Assembly: GCA_035544875.1 (NCBI GenBank)
Contig: DASZZP010000061.1
Location: 1 to 64,000, forward strand
Direction: 5' to 3'
DNA: 64,000 bases
Source: JASLEW01 sp035544875
GTDB taxonomy: Bacteria > Acidobacteriota > Thermoanaerobaculia > Multivoradales > UBA5704
Position numbers and translations under genes: made by a program. A model generated the notes under the pieces. It worked only from the letters and a program-made list of their open reading frames with translations, was not told the DNA's origin and searched no databases. Of this stretch, positions 45,989 through 55,084 are shown one piece after another (position 1 is the first letter of the stretch; every line of letters starts with the position of its first letter).

Positions 45989-47191
45989 CTAATGCTGATC
46001 ATTCGCGACACGCTCGAGCAGCAACGCCGTCCAGTCGTCCTCGAGCACCGGGCGGGTGGCCTGGCGCACGCGCTCGAGCAGCCCGTCGATCCACAGCAGC
46101 GGCGAGGGGGCCGGCGCCGCCGCGACCAGGCGCGCCAGGGCAGGGTAGCCGAGCGGCTCGCCGACCGCGGTGAGGGCTTCGGCCAGACCGTCGGTCAGCA
46201 GCAGGACCCGGTCGGCCGGCCCGAGCGCCACCTCGACCGAGAGGTAGTCGACCTCCGGGCGCACCCCGAGCGGCAGGCGGGGACCAGGCACCACGAGCGC
46301 CACCGGCGCACCGCCCGCCGGCAAGAGATAGGGGTCGGGCAGGCCGGCGTTGGCGAGCTCGAGCCGGCCGCTCGCCGGCTCGTAGCGGGCGAAGGCCAGG
46401 GCCACGAACTCGCGCGGCGACAGCTCGCCGGCCAGGCGCCGGTTGAGCTCGCGCAGCGTCTCGGCGGCCGGGCGCTCGGCGGCGAGCAGCGGCAGCATCG
46501 CCTTGACCGAGGCCATGATCAGGGCCGCCGCCATCCCCTTGCCGGCCACGTCCGCCACCGCCAGGCCGAGGGCGCCGTCGGCCAGCCGGAAGGCGTCGTA
46601 GAAGTCGCCTGCCACGACCCGCGCCGCCAGGTTGCGTGCCGCCATGCGGTAGCCGGGTGCGGCCAGCTCGGGCGGCGGCAGCAGGCGGCTTTGCAGCGCC
46701 CGGGCCAGCTGCAGCTCCTTTTCCGCGAACTCGGTTTCTTTGAGCCGCGCGACGCTCTCCTCGAGCCGCAGGCGCAGGCGGTCGACGGTCACGAAGATAA
46801 AGCCAATGAAGACCGCCGCCGCGCCGGTGAGGCCGAGGTAGAACGGCAGGCTGCCACCGAAATGGATGTGAAAGAGAAGCTTCGCGGCGACCTGCACGGC
46901 GAGGAAGGCGACGATGCCGCTGAACGCGAAGACCGTCGTGTAGGCGGCTTTCTGGGCAGCGCCCGCGAGGCGGGAAAGGAAGCCGTGCAGCAGCCATGAC
47001 AGGGAGCGCGCGGCGGCGAAGATGCAGACCCCGCAGATGCTGGAGATCGCGACGGTGATGGCGCGGTCCTGGCTGCTGCGCTCCGAGATGCCGAGCAGCA
47101 GGCCAATCGCCGTCCCGCTGCCGAACGAGATCAGCGCGTGGCGGAGCAACCTGCCGCCGGAGCCATGCCGGTCAACTGTCGTGCCCTCCAT
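45989..47191 (-). CDS. Membrane SpoIIE/RsbU-type PP2C phosphatase
   Basis: 400 residues from ATG 47191, with AGGGA six bases upstream. Four N-terminal membrane segments (ALISFGSGTAIGLLLGI, AISSICGVCIFAAARSL, FAFSGIVAFLAVQVAAKLL, LGLTGAAAVFIGFIFVTV), a short coiled-coil signalling helix (RLEESVARLKETEFAEKEL), then a PP2C/SpoIIE domain: ARVVAGDFYDAFRLADG, AVADVAGKGMAAALIMA, LLLTDGLAEAL and DDWTALLL, with metal-binding Asp residues. Such enzymes dephosphorylate anti-anti-sigma factors in partner-switching; no STAS or RsbW gene is close. It may oppose the kinase at 43353. Confidence 0.9.
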   Translation of the reverse strand: MEGTTVDRHGSGGRLLRHALISFGSGTAIGLLLGISERSSQDRAITVAISSICGVCIFAAARSLSWLLHGFLSRLAGAAQKAAYTTVFAFSGIVAFLAVQVAAKLLFHIHFGGSLPFYLGLTGAAAVFIGFIFVTVDRLRLRLEESVARLKETEFAEKELQLARALQSRLLPPPELAAPGYRMAARNLAARVVAGDFYDAFRLADGALGLAVADVAGKGMAAALIMASVKAMLPLLAAERPAAETLRELNRRLAGELSPREFVALAFARYEPASGRLELANAGLPDPYLLPAGGAPVALVVPGPRLPLGVRPEVDYLSVEVALGPADRVLLLTDGLAEALTAVGEPLGYPALARLVAAAPAPSPLLWIDGLLERVRQATRPVLEDDWTALLLERVANDQH

Positions 47192-47268
47192 CACATCCCT
47201 GCCAGAGGTTACTACGGATGATTCGAGGTCGAGTTTGCGCCCTGCCGCGCCCTGTCGCCGTGCCGCGT

Positions 47269-48117
47269 CTAACGCCCGAACGCCGGCACCGGCACCACGA
47301 GCGAGGCGACGACGGAGAGCGCGGTCGCCACCAGGCAGACGACGGCGGCGACCAGGTGATCGCCGCGCTCCGGGCGCAGCGGGTCGAGAAGCAGCCCCAC
47401 CAGATAGCCGCCGGCAAAGCCGCCAATGTGCGCGGCATTGTCGATGCGCACGCCGCCGATCGGCAGAAAGCCGAGCACGATCATGAACAGCGCGTAGCTC
47501 CAGGCCCAGTTGCCGACCGTGCGGCTGCCGGCGCGGCGCCCGTAATAGACCAGCGCGCCCAGGAACCCGAGCAGCGGCGCCGAGGCCCCGACGGTCAGCG
47601 CGCCGCCGAGACCGATCAGACCGAGGGCGCTGCTCAACAGGAAGCCGGCCACCGAAGAGGCCGTGTAAATGATCACCATCCGTCCGGCGCCGTAGAGCTC
47701 GGCGACCTCCGGGGCGAGTATTCGCACCCAGTAGAGATTGAGCCCGATGTGCAAGAGCGAGCCGTGCAGCCAGCCGGCCGAGAGCAGGGTCCACCAGCGG
47801 TGGAGGAGGAAGACCGGGATCGCGCCGCTCGCTCCGAAGCGCAGCAGACTCTCGGGGCTGGGGGACAAGAGGTTGAACAGCCCGCTGCCGCCGATGTGCT
47901 GCGGATCGACGGTCAGCATCAGGATGTAGAACAGGATGCAGCCGCCGATCACCGCCTGCACGAACCCCATGTCCCGCCCCAGCCTGCCGAACGCCGCCGT
48001 GAACCCCCACATCCCGGGGTTGCGCCGGCCACAATTGAGGCAGCGCTCGTCGGCGACCCCCACCAGCTTGCCGCACGAAGGACAGAGCACCGAACCGCTG
48101 CGCTGGCGTCCCAACAT
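47269..48117 (-). CDS. Rhomboid-family intramembrane protease with N-terminal zinc ribbon
   Basis: 282 residues. N-terminal zinc ribbon CPSCGKLV...CLNCGRR, then six or seven membrane helices. Rhomboid signatures: HRWWTLLSAGWLHGSLLHIG with N LYWV following, the serine in LTVGASAPLLGFLG (GxSA rather than GxSG) and the histidine in NAAHIGGFAGGYLVG. It is probably an active intramembrane serine protease, although the Gly-to-Ala change next to the serine is unusual. It starts 77 bases upstream of the phosphatase gene's start (same strand), so they may share a transcript. Confidence 0.9.
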   Translation of the reverse strand: MLGRQRSGSVLCPSCGKLVGVADERCLNCGRRNPGMWGFTAAFGRLGRDMGFVQAVIGGCILFYILMLTVDPQHIGGSGLFNLLSPSPESLLRFGASGAIPVFLLHRWWTLLSAGWLHGSLLHIGLNLYWVRILAPEVAELYGAGRMVIIYTASSVAGFLLSSALGLIGLGGALTVGASAPLLGFLGALVYYGRRAGSRTVGNWAWSYALFMIVLGFLPIGGVRIDNAAHIGGFAGGYLVGLLLDPLRPERGDHLVAAVVCLVATALSVVASLVVPVPAFGR

Positions 48118-48173
48118 GCCCTTACTCTACCAGCGGGACCCCTCCGCCCTGGCACCTTGGTGGCGGGGGGCGT

Positions 48174-48286
48174 CAGGCAGGTCGCCTCCCGACCGAGGTC
48201 CGCTCGCTGGGAGGGTGGATGAGGCGAGACGCTCTTGGGGGATGGTGATAGGGCTCGCGGACCTCGGTCGGGAGGCGACCTGCCTG
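48174..48286. repeat. Perfect 30-bp inverted repeat with a 53-base loop
   Basis: Arms 48174-48203 and 48257-48286 are perfectly complementary over 30 bases. A second shorter pairing, GGCGAGAC (48223-48230) with GTCTCGCC (48292-48299), is interleaved. It lies between the DUF2007 gene and the rhomboid gene; the surrounding 270 bases hold no gene. It could be a terminator or a REP-like or miniature element. The arm length equals that of the hairpin at 11928, but the sequences differ. Confidence 0.88.
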
Positions 48287-48387
48287 GCGCTGTCTCGCCG
48301 GGGGGGCCAGGACTCCTCCCACCGGCGAAAATGCTGTGAAGATGACGAGTTGGTGCGAGAAGTGGAGGCTCAGAGTGGGCTACGGGA

Positions 48388-49227
48388 TCACTCTGGCGGT
48401 AAGGGGTCGTCCGGGTCGGGCACCGCGGCGAGCCCGCCCGAGCTCCAGGCGCGGGCGAGGATCTCGGTGGCCAGGGCGGCGTCGGCCGGGTGCACCTCGA
48501 GGCGGTTGTGGGCGAGCGCCGCGGTCGAGAGCAGGCTGATCGCCGGCAGCCTCTCTTCGAATACGCACGAGGCGATCCCCTCTGACTCGAGGAGGGTCCT
48601 CGCCAGGTGGGCCTCCCAGGGGGTGTGGAAGCGGGCCACCGTGGCGAGCGCCCGACGGAGATCAGCGCGAGCGGCGCCGTCGCCCGCCTGCTCGGCCGCG
48701 CCGCGAGGGCCGTCCTCGGCGCTCCGATCACCGGGCGCGCCGTCCGCCGCCGCCCCCGCGCTCGGCACGCCCGCAACGCCCAGAGCGCGGCCGCCGCCCC
48801 CGCGCAGCTCTTCGAGCTTCCAGCTCGCGCCGCAGCCGGCGCAGCGCAAGCGCCGCCGCGCCAGCGGCAGCAGGCCGAAGACCAGGCGCGGGCTCGCCTC
48901 GGCCTGGAGGTCGCCGCCGGCACAGGCCGGGCAGCGCAGGCTCGGCTCCGCCCCCTCGCTGCCGGGCACGGTCACCAGGTAGATCTCGGGCAGCGGGGCG
49001 CGGCGGCGCAGCACCTCGGCCGCCGCGACATGGTCGCGCTCGCGGACCTGGACCTGGATGCCGCCGATCGCGTTCGACAACGCAACCAGGCGGATGAGGT
49101 GCTCGTTGGCGATGATGGAATGGATCCCCTCCGCTAGCAGGCGCGCCTGGGCGATCTGCGCCTCCCAGGGGAAGGTGAAGGTCTCGACCGTGACCAGCCG
49201 CTGCAGCTCGTAGGGTGAATCGGACAT
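48388..49227 (-). CDS. Double DUF2007 (putative signal-transducing) protein with a central zinc ribbon
   Basis: 279 residues. The first DUF2007 domain (about 10-75) reads LVTVETFTFPWEAQIAQARL then LAEGIHSIIANEHLI; the second (about 195-265) reads ATVARFHTPWEAHLARTLLE then SEGIASCVFEERLP. Between them a zinc-ribbon-like region has CPACAGG and CAGCGASW. DUF2007 resembles PII-like small-ligand domains, but its function is unknown. It is followed by the inverted repeat at 48174 and preceded by a small membrane protein gene, both on the same strand. Confidence 0.82.
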   Translation of the reverse strand: MSDSPYELQRLVTVETFTFPWEAQIAQARLLAEGIHSIIANEHLIRLVALSNAIGGIQVQVRERDHVAAAEVLRRRAPLPEIYLVTVPGSEGAEPSLRCPACAGGDLQAEASPRLVFGLLPLARRRLRCAGCGASWKLEELRGGGGRALGVAGVPSAGAAADGAPGDRSAEDGPRGAAEQAGDGAARADLRRALATVARFHTPWEAHLARTLLESEGIASCVFEERLPAISLLSTAALAHNRLEVHPADAALATEILARAWSSGGLAAVPDPDDPLPPE

Positions 49228-49248
49228 CGCCTCAGCTCTCGGCCGGCA

Positions 49249-49431
49249 CTAGAGCGCCCCGCCCTCGCGCAGCAGCGCCAGCAGCCCCCAGAAGAGCGCA
49301 GCGAAGGCCAGCAGAGTCGCCAGCGCCCCGGCGATGCCCGCCACGCGCCCGCGGTGGTGGCTCAAGATGAGGTAGGCGCCGGCCGCGGCGAGCAAGGCGA
49401 ACAGGACGAACAGGATCGTGGGCAGCAGCAT
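49249..49431 (-). CDS. Small two-helix membrane protein, 60 residues
   Basis: MLLPTILFVLFALLAAAGAY begins the first helix; a basic loop (SHHRGR) and a second helix (GIAGALATLLAFAALFWGLL) follow. AGGTGAG lies about five bases before ATG 49431. It sits 21 bases upstream of the DUF2007 gene, in line with one transcript. No family recognised. Confidence 0.6.
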   Translation of the reverse strand: MLLPTILFVLFALLAAAGAYLILSHHRGRVAGIAGALATLLAFAALFWGLLALLREGGAL

Positions 49432-49491
49432 TCCGGCTCACCTGGCTCCGCCGCTCGATCTTACTCCGGCACGCGCGCCGAGAAGCATCGC

Positions 49492-49725
49492 TTATTTTTC
49501 CGCTCCGCCGCTCTCGTCGAGGCTCTGCACGATCTGGGTGACCTCGACCTCGGCGCGGCGGATCTTGGCGCGGCACAGCTCCAGCAGCTGGGCGGCGCGG
49601 CGCAGCTCCTCGGCCAGCTGGTCGATGTCGATCTCCTCGCCTTCGATCCGCCCCAGGATGCCCTCGAGCTCGTCCATCGCCTGGCGGAACGTCGGGGCGC
49701 TCTCCTGCTCCTTGCCTACGGTCAT
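49492..49725 (-). CDS. xseB: Exodeoxyribonuclease VII small subunit
   Basis: 77 residues, two long helices: FRQAMDELEGILGRIEGEEI then DIDQLAEELRRAAQLLELCR. The E-LE-I--LE-GE--L pattern is typical of XseB, which binds XseA to form the single-strand-specific exonuclease VII. Its ATG overlaps the stop of xseA (ATGA). Confidence 0.93.
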   Translation of the reverse strand: MTVGKEQESAPTFRQAMDELEGILGRIEGEEIDIDQLAEELRRAAQLLELCRAKIRRAEVEVTQIVQSLDESGGAEK

Positions 49726-51107
49726 GAATCCTCCGTGCGTCTCTCGACCCGGCTCGTCAGGCTTCCCGCCGCGAGGCGGGTGCTGATCAGGCCGCCGGTC
49801 GTGACCTGGTCTACCCGGCGCAGCAGCCGCCCGGCCGGATCGCGGGTGATGCTGAAGCCGCGTTCGAGGATGCGTTGCGGATCGAGCTGGGCGGCCAGCC
49901 GCGTCCTGCCCTCGATCTGCGCCGCCGCCTGGCGCAGGTGAGCCCGCGCCGTACCGCCTACGCGCTCGCCCAGCCGGCGGCGCCGCTGCTCGGCCCGCTC
50001 CAGCCCGCGCGGCGCCGCCGCCAGCAGCTGTTTACGGAGCTCGCCGCCGGCCCGCGCCGCCCGCCGCAGGGCGCCGCGTCCGAGCCGCGCCAGGGCGCGC
50101 GCGTTCTCGGCGATGCGCGCCGCGGCGGCGCCAAGGCGCATTCGCGCCAGGCCCACCGCACCTTCGGCCCGTCCCAGCTCCTCGCGGGCGCTCGCCAAGA
50201 GAGCTGGCGCTTCACGCCGCAGCCGCGCGCCCAGCTCCGCCACCGCGGCCTCGAGACGGCCGACCCGATCGACCAGGAACTCCGCCACCTTGGTCGGCGT
50301 CTTGAACGACAGGTGCGCCACCTGGTCGGCGATGGCGCGGTCGGTCTCGTGTCCGAGGCCGGTCAAGACGGGGAACGGCGCGCGCGCGATCGCCTCGGCG
50401 ATCGCCCGGCTGTCGAAGACCGCGAGGTCGGTGCGCGAGCCGCCGCCGCGGATCAGCACCGCGCAGTCGATGCGGGTGCGGGCGCGGGCCAGCGCGGCGA
50501 GTGCCGAAACCACCTCCCGCTCGGCCTCCCGCCCCTGCACCGAAGCGTGGAGGAAGACGATGCGGAAGCCGTAGCCGCTCTCGCGCAGGCCGGAGAGGAA
50601 ATCGTGGTAGGCGGCGCTGCCGGCCGAGGTGATGAGCGCGATCGACAGCGGCAGCTCGGCCAGGGCGAGCTCGCGATTGCGCTCCAGCAGGCCGGCGGCG
50701 GCGAGCGCCGCCAGGGTCTCGCGCCGCCGGTGCTCGAGCAGGCCAAGGGTGAAGAGCGGGTCCACCTCGCGCACCGCGAGCTGCAGCTTGCCGGTCGGGG
50801 GATAGAAGTCGAGGTTGCCCCGGCAGCGCAGCTGCACGCCCTCGGCGAGCCGCTGATCGGTTTGCGCCAGCAGTTTCTGGACGCGGCGCAGGTCGCGCTC
50901 CCAGATCACCGCATCGAGCTTGCCGACGATCTCGTCGCGCTCGCCCTTTTCGACCAGCTCGAAGTAGAGGTGCCCGCGCTGGCTCGGCCGCACGCGCTGC
51001 GCCTCTCCCACCACCCAGACCGAGGTGAAGGCCTCGCCCAGGACCTCGCGGATCTCGGCGCAGAGCTGCGAGACGCTATAGGTAGGCTCGAAGAGCGGGA
51101 GATTCAA
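49722..51107 (-). CDS. xseA: Exodeoxyribonuclease VII large subunit
   Basis: 461 residues. N-terminal OB fold (YSVSQLCAEIREVLGEAFTS, VWVVGEAQRVRPSQRGHLYF), then the catalytic core: ITSAGSAAYHDFL, VLIRGGGSRTDLAVFDSRAI, FPVLTGLGHETDRAIADQVA and SFKTPTKVAEFLV. A long C-terminal coiled coil ends in a beta strand (LERGFSITRDPAGRLL). The start region is intact. It is encoded upstream of, and overlapping with, xseB, and follows the unknown gene at 51130 by 22 bases. Confidence 0.94.
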   Translation of the reverse strand: MNLPLFEPTYSVSQLCAEIREVLGEAFTSVWVVGEAQRVRPSQRGHLYFELVEKGERDEIVGKLDAVIWERDLRRVQKLLAQTDQRLAEGVQLRCRGNLDFYPPTGKLQLAVREVDPLFTLGLLEHRRRETLAALAAAGLLERNRELALAELPLSIALITSAGSAAYHDFLSGLRESGYGFRIVFLHASVQGREAEREVVSALAALARARTRIDCAVLIRGGGSRTDLAVFDSRAIAEAIARAPFPVLTGLGHETDRAIADQVAHLSFKTPTKVAEFLVDRVGRLEAAVAELGARLRREAPALLASAREELGRAEGAVGLARMRLGAAAARIAENARALARLGRGALRRAARAGGELRKQLLAAAPRGLERAEQRRRRLGERVGGTARAHLRQAAAQIEGRTRLAAQLDPQRILERGFSITRDPAGRLLRRVDQVTTGGLISTRLAAGSLTSRVERRTEDS

Positions 51108-51129
51108 ACCGCGTCCCCTGCCGGCCGGC

Positions 51130-51678
51130 TCAGTGGTACGACTTGAGCTCCTTGGCCGAATTGAGAGGGATGGCCTCCGCCCACTCCACGGCCTTCTTGT
51201 CGCCCGCGGTCAGCTTGTGCAGGAAATCGACCGCCTCGTCGCGCTCGCGGAACAGGCGCCAAATGAAGGTGTGTCCGGCCGGCGCGGTAAAGTAGGTGTA
51301 GTGCTTGGCGCCGTTCGAAAGGTCGAAGCCGAGGTTGGTCTCGCCGTTGACGCCGACGCAGGCGAGGGCGATGGCGCGGCAGGCCAGGGCCAGCGCCTTG
51401 ATCGCGTCCTCGTAGTCCGCCAGCTCTTCTCGCGACAGCGGGGAATGGAAGAGCGCGATCCGCGCGCAGTCTTCCTCGGCGAGCAGGTTGTAAGGAATGT
51501 CGTTGCGGTCCATGGCGTCCTTGGTCTCGCTGGTGGTGACGAAGACGTCCTCGGTGCCGGTGACCTTGTAGGTGATCGCGTAGACGTCCTTCTCGAGCTG
51601 CGAGAAAGCTTCTGCAAGGATGCTCTCGTCCTCGATGGTGAAGTAATAGAGCCGATTCATCAATCGTCGCCCAGCCAT
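51130..51678 (-). CDS. Conserved protein of unknown function
   Basis: 182 residues from ATG 51678, with GAGGAGG nine bases upstream (ATG 51660 also possible). Acidic, mixed alpha/beta: YYFTIEDESILAEAFSQLEK, DVYAITYKVTGTEDVFVTTS, and LGFDLSNGAKHYTYFTAPAG. No signal peptide, membrane helix or catalytic motif that I recognise. It is on the same strand and close to xseAB. The 276 bases upstream (51679-51954) show no gene or clear signal. Confidence 0.7.
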   Translation of the reverse strand: MAGRRLMNRLYYFTIEDESILAEAFSQLEKDVYAITYKVTGTEDVFVTTSETKDAMDRNDIPYNLLAEEDCARIALFHSPLSREELADYEDAIKALALACRAIALACVGVNGETNLGFDLSNGAKHYTYFTAPAGHTFIWRLFRERDEAVDFLHKLTAGDKKAVEWAEAIPLNSAKELKSYH

Positions 51679-51954
51679 GCAGCGGTCCTCCTCTGATGCG
51701 GTAATCCGGCGTCGGCCGGATCGCGCGGACGCCGTCCGCGGCGATCGGGCACCGGCCCTCCGGGCAGGCCCTTGGGGCCGGCTTGGGAGTCGCGGGTGGG
51801 TAGGGGTGAGCGGCAGGCCAGAAGTCCCACCCCAAACCGAACACTCTAGCAGAACGGACAGCACTGGCAGCCCGAGGAGCCGTCCCCCCGTCCCCCGCGT
51901 CCCCCGAGCCCCCGACCGGCCCGATGGCCGCCGTTCGCGCCGATGGATCTCGGG

Positions 51955-54951
51955 CTACTGGTAGTAGCCGCGGGCGGTGCGCGCCTTGAGGCCGGGTTTC
52001 TTCAGCCTGACCTCGATCTGGCGATAGCCGCCCTGGCCGGCGGGCAGGCCGGACTGGAAGGCCAGCAGGTAACGGCTGCGCAGCTCGTGCTCGATCTCGC
52101 CGTAGACGCCGGCGAGCTCCGCCGCACGGCTGACGTAGAAGACCTTGCCGCCCGTGGTTTCGGTCAGCCGGTTGAGCTTGCCGCGGATGCCCACGCTGGT
52201 CTTGCCGATGTTGAGGCCGATGACGTAGATCGCGACACCGCTGCGCTTGGAGTACTCCAGCGCCTCGTCGTAGGTCAGCTGGCTGGTGTTGTCGTCGCCG
52301 TCGGAGAGCAGCACCAGGGCGCGCTGGCCGTGGGTGCCGCGGTAGTAGTAGAGGCTGTGGACCACGGCGTCGTGGATCGAGGTCGAGCCGACCGCCTGGA
52401 GCTTCTCGAGCGACTGGGCCGCCGCCTTGGGGTCGTCGGTGAGCGGCATTCGCAGCACCGGCCGGTCGGAGAAGGTCAAGGTGAAGCAGTGGTCGCCGGT
52501 GCGCACCATGCGCTCGAGGAAGGCGCCGGCCGCGCGCTGGGCCTCGCCCAGCGAGGAAGCCATCGACCCCGAAGTGTCGATCAGGATGCCCAGAGTCAGC
52601 GGCAGGTTCTCCACCAGCTCGAAGCGCGACAGGTTCTGCGGCTGGCCGGCCTCCAGGACCTCGAAGTCCTCGGCCGCGAGGCCCTTGACCGGCTGGCCGT
52701 TGCGGTCGGTCACCGTGGTGTAGAGCTCGACCAGGTTGACCGCCAGCTCCTCGACGTATTGCGGCGAGCGCAGGAAGCGCACGTCCTCGGCGCGCGCGCC
52801 GTCGTCGAGCTGGGCCACCACCGAGAGGTAGACCGTGTCGCCCTCTCTGGGCACCGTGATCTCGGTCTCCCAGGGCGGCTTGCTGAGCTTGGCGACCACC
52901 TGGTCGTTGATCTTGAACTCCACCGCCTCGACGCGCCGCTCGGGCGGCACGGTGACATCGGCGCGCGCCCGCGTCTTGCCGCTCGGCTTGCTGCCCCGCG
53001 CCGGCTCCAGGATGGCGACTGCGAGGCCGCCGTGCGGCTGGTTGAGCACCAGCTCGTCGGCGGCGATCAGCTGGCCGTTGGGGTCGTAGCCCTCGGCGCG
53101 CACCACCTGCTCGAGCGGCAGGCGGGCCAGGCGCACCTCGACCGAGTAAGGACGGGCGCTGCGCGTGAGCTGCATCTTGCCGTCGACATAGAAGACCACC
53201 TTGGCGATCTGGTCGCCGGTCACCAGCGCCTCGGCGCGCCACAGCCCGAAGACCACGTCGTCCTCGGGCGGCACCAGCATCACCGTGTCGCGGGCGTGCA
53301 GCGCGAGCTGCTGGGCCGCCGCGAGATCGCGGGCGGTGGCGCCGGCGGCCATCTGCGGCAGCGGCGCCGCGATCGGGTGGGCGGGCACGAAGAAGCCGCG
53401 CGCCAGCCAGGCCACCGCGCCGCTGGCGTCGTCCTTGATCTTGAGTCGCAGCACGAAGGGGCGCTGCGGCCGCAGCGGCCGGTCGAGGACCAGCGTCACC
53501 GGCTGGCCGGCCGGCGGCGCCGGAATGCGATAGCGCACGCGGAAGGTCTCGAACAGCTTGCCCGACGCTTCGACCGCGCCCTCGACCGTCAGGCCGACCG
53601 CCGGCCCGCCCGGCTCGCCGCGCTGCGTCCGCTCGCTCGCGCCGCGCGGCGCGACGCTCTTGCCGGCCGCTGCTTCGGCCACCCCCGGCGCAGGCGCCGC
53701 CCCCTGCCCCGGCCGGTCCGTGGGTGCGCCCAGCTGACCCGGCGGCGGGCCGGCGGGCGCGCCCGGGGGAGTCGCCGGCGCCCCCGGCTTCGAGGGGCCT
53801 GCCGGCGCCGCCGGCGCAGGCGCCGCCTCCTTCTTGTCCGTCTTGGGCGGCTCTCCCTTCTCTCCTTTGCCCGGCTTGCCAGTGGGTCCTGATCTGGCGT
53901 CGCTCTCGTCGCTCTCGTTGCTCTCGTGGCGGTCGCCGGAGACCCGGCCGGTGGCGACGATCTCGGCCGCGACGCGGGTGAGGATGCGCTCGCCGGCGCG
54001 CTCCGGGAACTGCACCTCGAAGCGCCCGACCGTCAGTGCCGGCGGCTCGGCGGCGACCTGGGTCTCGGCGGCTGCGTGGACCCACTCGGCGAGATCGAGC
54101 GGCGGATCGAGGAAGCGCTCGCCGGGGCCTCCCCAGGGACGGCTGGCATACGACTTGACTCCGGAGAAGTCTTTCCTCGAGCTGCGGGCGCCGGTCAAGC
54201 CCTCGATGCCGGTGGCGCGGTCGACCAGACGGGCTTCCTTGCACAGCTGCAGGTCGAAGCGCCGCGCCGAGATGATCCCGCGCAGCTCTTCCCACTGCTC
54301 GAGCCAGTACTCCATCTCGGAGGTATAGAGGACCCGCTTGGAATCCTGTGGCTCCCAGGCCCGGAACGGCTGGTCGGCGACCGGCCGGTAGACCACGATG
54401 CTGCGCTCGAGCCGCTGGGGCGTGCCGTTCGCGGTCTCGGCGGTTTCGAGCAGGCCCTTGCCCTGGTAGGTCCAGACCTCGAGCGGCTTGAAGGTGGTCC
54501 CGCAGTCGAGGATCTTGCGCTGCGCCGGCGTCCCGTTGAGGAACAGCAGCTGCGCGCGAACGTCGGCCGGCGAGATGAACTCGCGCCGGGCGAGGCGCTG
54601 GCGCCGGGCGATGGCCTCGCGCAGGGTGGCGGCCGCGACGCCGGGCCCGGCGCCGTGCTCGAGGAAGTCGGCGATGAGGCGCTCGCGCCCCGCCGCGTCG
54701 GCGGCGAGCAGGGCGGCGCGCTGCTCTTGGGGGAGTAACAGGCCGGGGCCGTCCTGCATGAAAGCCCGCTGCGGCTCGGGCCACAGAGAGGGTTCGCCGC
54801 CGCCGCCCCCACCGGCGGCCGGAGAGGGGGCAGGAGCCGCCGGTGCCGCCGGCTCGCCGGCGTGTCCCTGGGGTGCGCCGAGAGGCAGCAGGGCGAGAAC
54901 GCAGAGGAGGACTGGAATCAGTCCGAAGGAAGGCCAGGCATTTCTTCGCAC
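51955..54951 (-). CDS. Secreted GWxTD-type/von Willebrand factor A domain protein
   Basis: About 998 residues from GTG 54951, which puts a signal peptide first (FGLIPVLLCVLALLPLGAP). An N-terminal region like GWxTD proteins (ARREFISPADVRAQLLFLNG then TPAQRKILDCGTTFKPLEVW) is followed by a long Pro/Ala/Gly/Lys linker (about 330-430), beta-rich domains, and a C-terminal VWA domain with intact MIDAS (LGILIDTSGSMASSL, TFSDRP, VLLSDGDDNTSQ). VWA domains bind metal and protein partners. Open frame extends to 55194, but no start there gives a signal sequence. Divergent from the YhaM-like gene. Confidence 0.83.
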   Translation of the reverse strand: MRRNAWPSFGLIPVLLCVLALLPLGAPQGHAGEPAAPAAPAPSPAAGGGGGGEPSLWPEPQRAFMQDGPGLLLPQEQRAALLAADAAGRERLIADFLEHGAGPGVAAATLREAIARRQRLARREFISPADVRAQLLFLNGTPAQRKILDCGTTFKPLEVWTYQGKGLLETAETANGTPQRLERSIVVYRPVADQPFRAWEPQDSKRVLYTSEMEYWLEQWEELRGIISARRFDLQLCKEARLVDRATGIEGLTGARSSRKDFSGVKSYASRPWGGPGERFLDPPLDLAEWVHAAAETQVAAEPPALTVGRFEVQFPERAGERILTRVAAEIVATGRVSGDRHESNESDESDARSGPTGKPGKGEKGEPPKTDKKEAAPAPAAPAGPSKPGAPATPPGAPAGPPPGQLGAPTDRPGQGAAPAPGVAEAAAGKSVAPRGASERTQRGEPGGPAVGLTVEGAVEASGKLFETFRVRYRIPAPPAGQPVTLVLDRPLRPQRPFVLRLKIKDDASGAVAWLARGFFVPAHPIAAPLPQMAAGATARDLAAAQQLALHARDTVMLVPPEDDVVFGLWRAEALVTGDQIAKVVFYVDGKMQLTRSARPYSVEVRLARLPLEQVVRAEGYDPNGQLIAADELVLNQPHGGLAVAILEPARGSKPSGKTRARADVTVPPERRVEAVEFKINDQVVAKLSKPPWETEITVPREGDTVYLSVVAQLDDGARAEDVRFLRSPQYVEELAVNLVELYTTVTDRNGQPVKGLAAEDFEVLEAGQPQNLSRFELVENLPLTLGILIDTSGSMASSLGEAQRAAGAFLERMVRTGDHCFTLTFSDRPVLRMPLTDDPKAAAQSLEKLQAVGSTSIHDAVVHSLYYYRGTHGQRALVLLSDGDDNTSQLTYDEALEYSKRSGVAIYVIGLNIGKTSVGIRGKLNRLTETTGGKVFYVSRAAELAGVYGEIEHELRSRYLLAFQSGLPAGQGGYRQIEVRLKKPGLKARTARGYYQ

Positions 54952-55041
54952 GGGGGGGAATGTTGCACGGCAGGTGCCACGCTGCCAAGGGGGGGCCGCG
55001 CCCGCTGGACACGGACAGCTCGGGAGTCGGGGAGCTGCCGG

Positions 55042-55071
55042 TTGGCACGGCGCAAGGCGAGCGATTAGACT
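55042..55071 (+). promoter_or_regulatory. Promoter of the YhaM-like gene
   Basis: TTGGCA (55042-55047), 18-base spacer, TAGACT (55066-55071), 13 bases before ATG 55085, with GGAG in between as a ribosome-binding site. Confidence 0.55.
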
Positions 55072-55084
55072 CCCGGAGCACCCT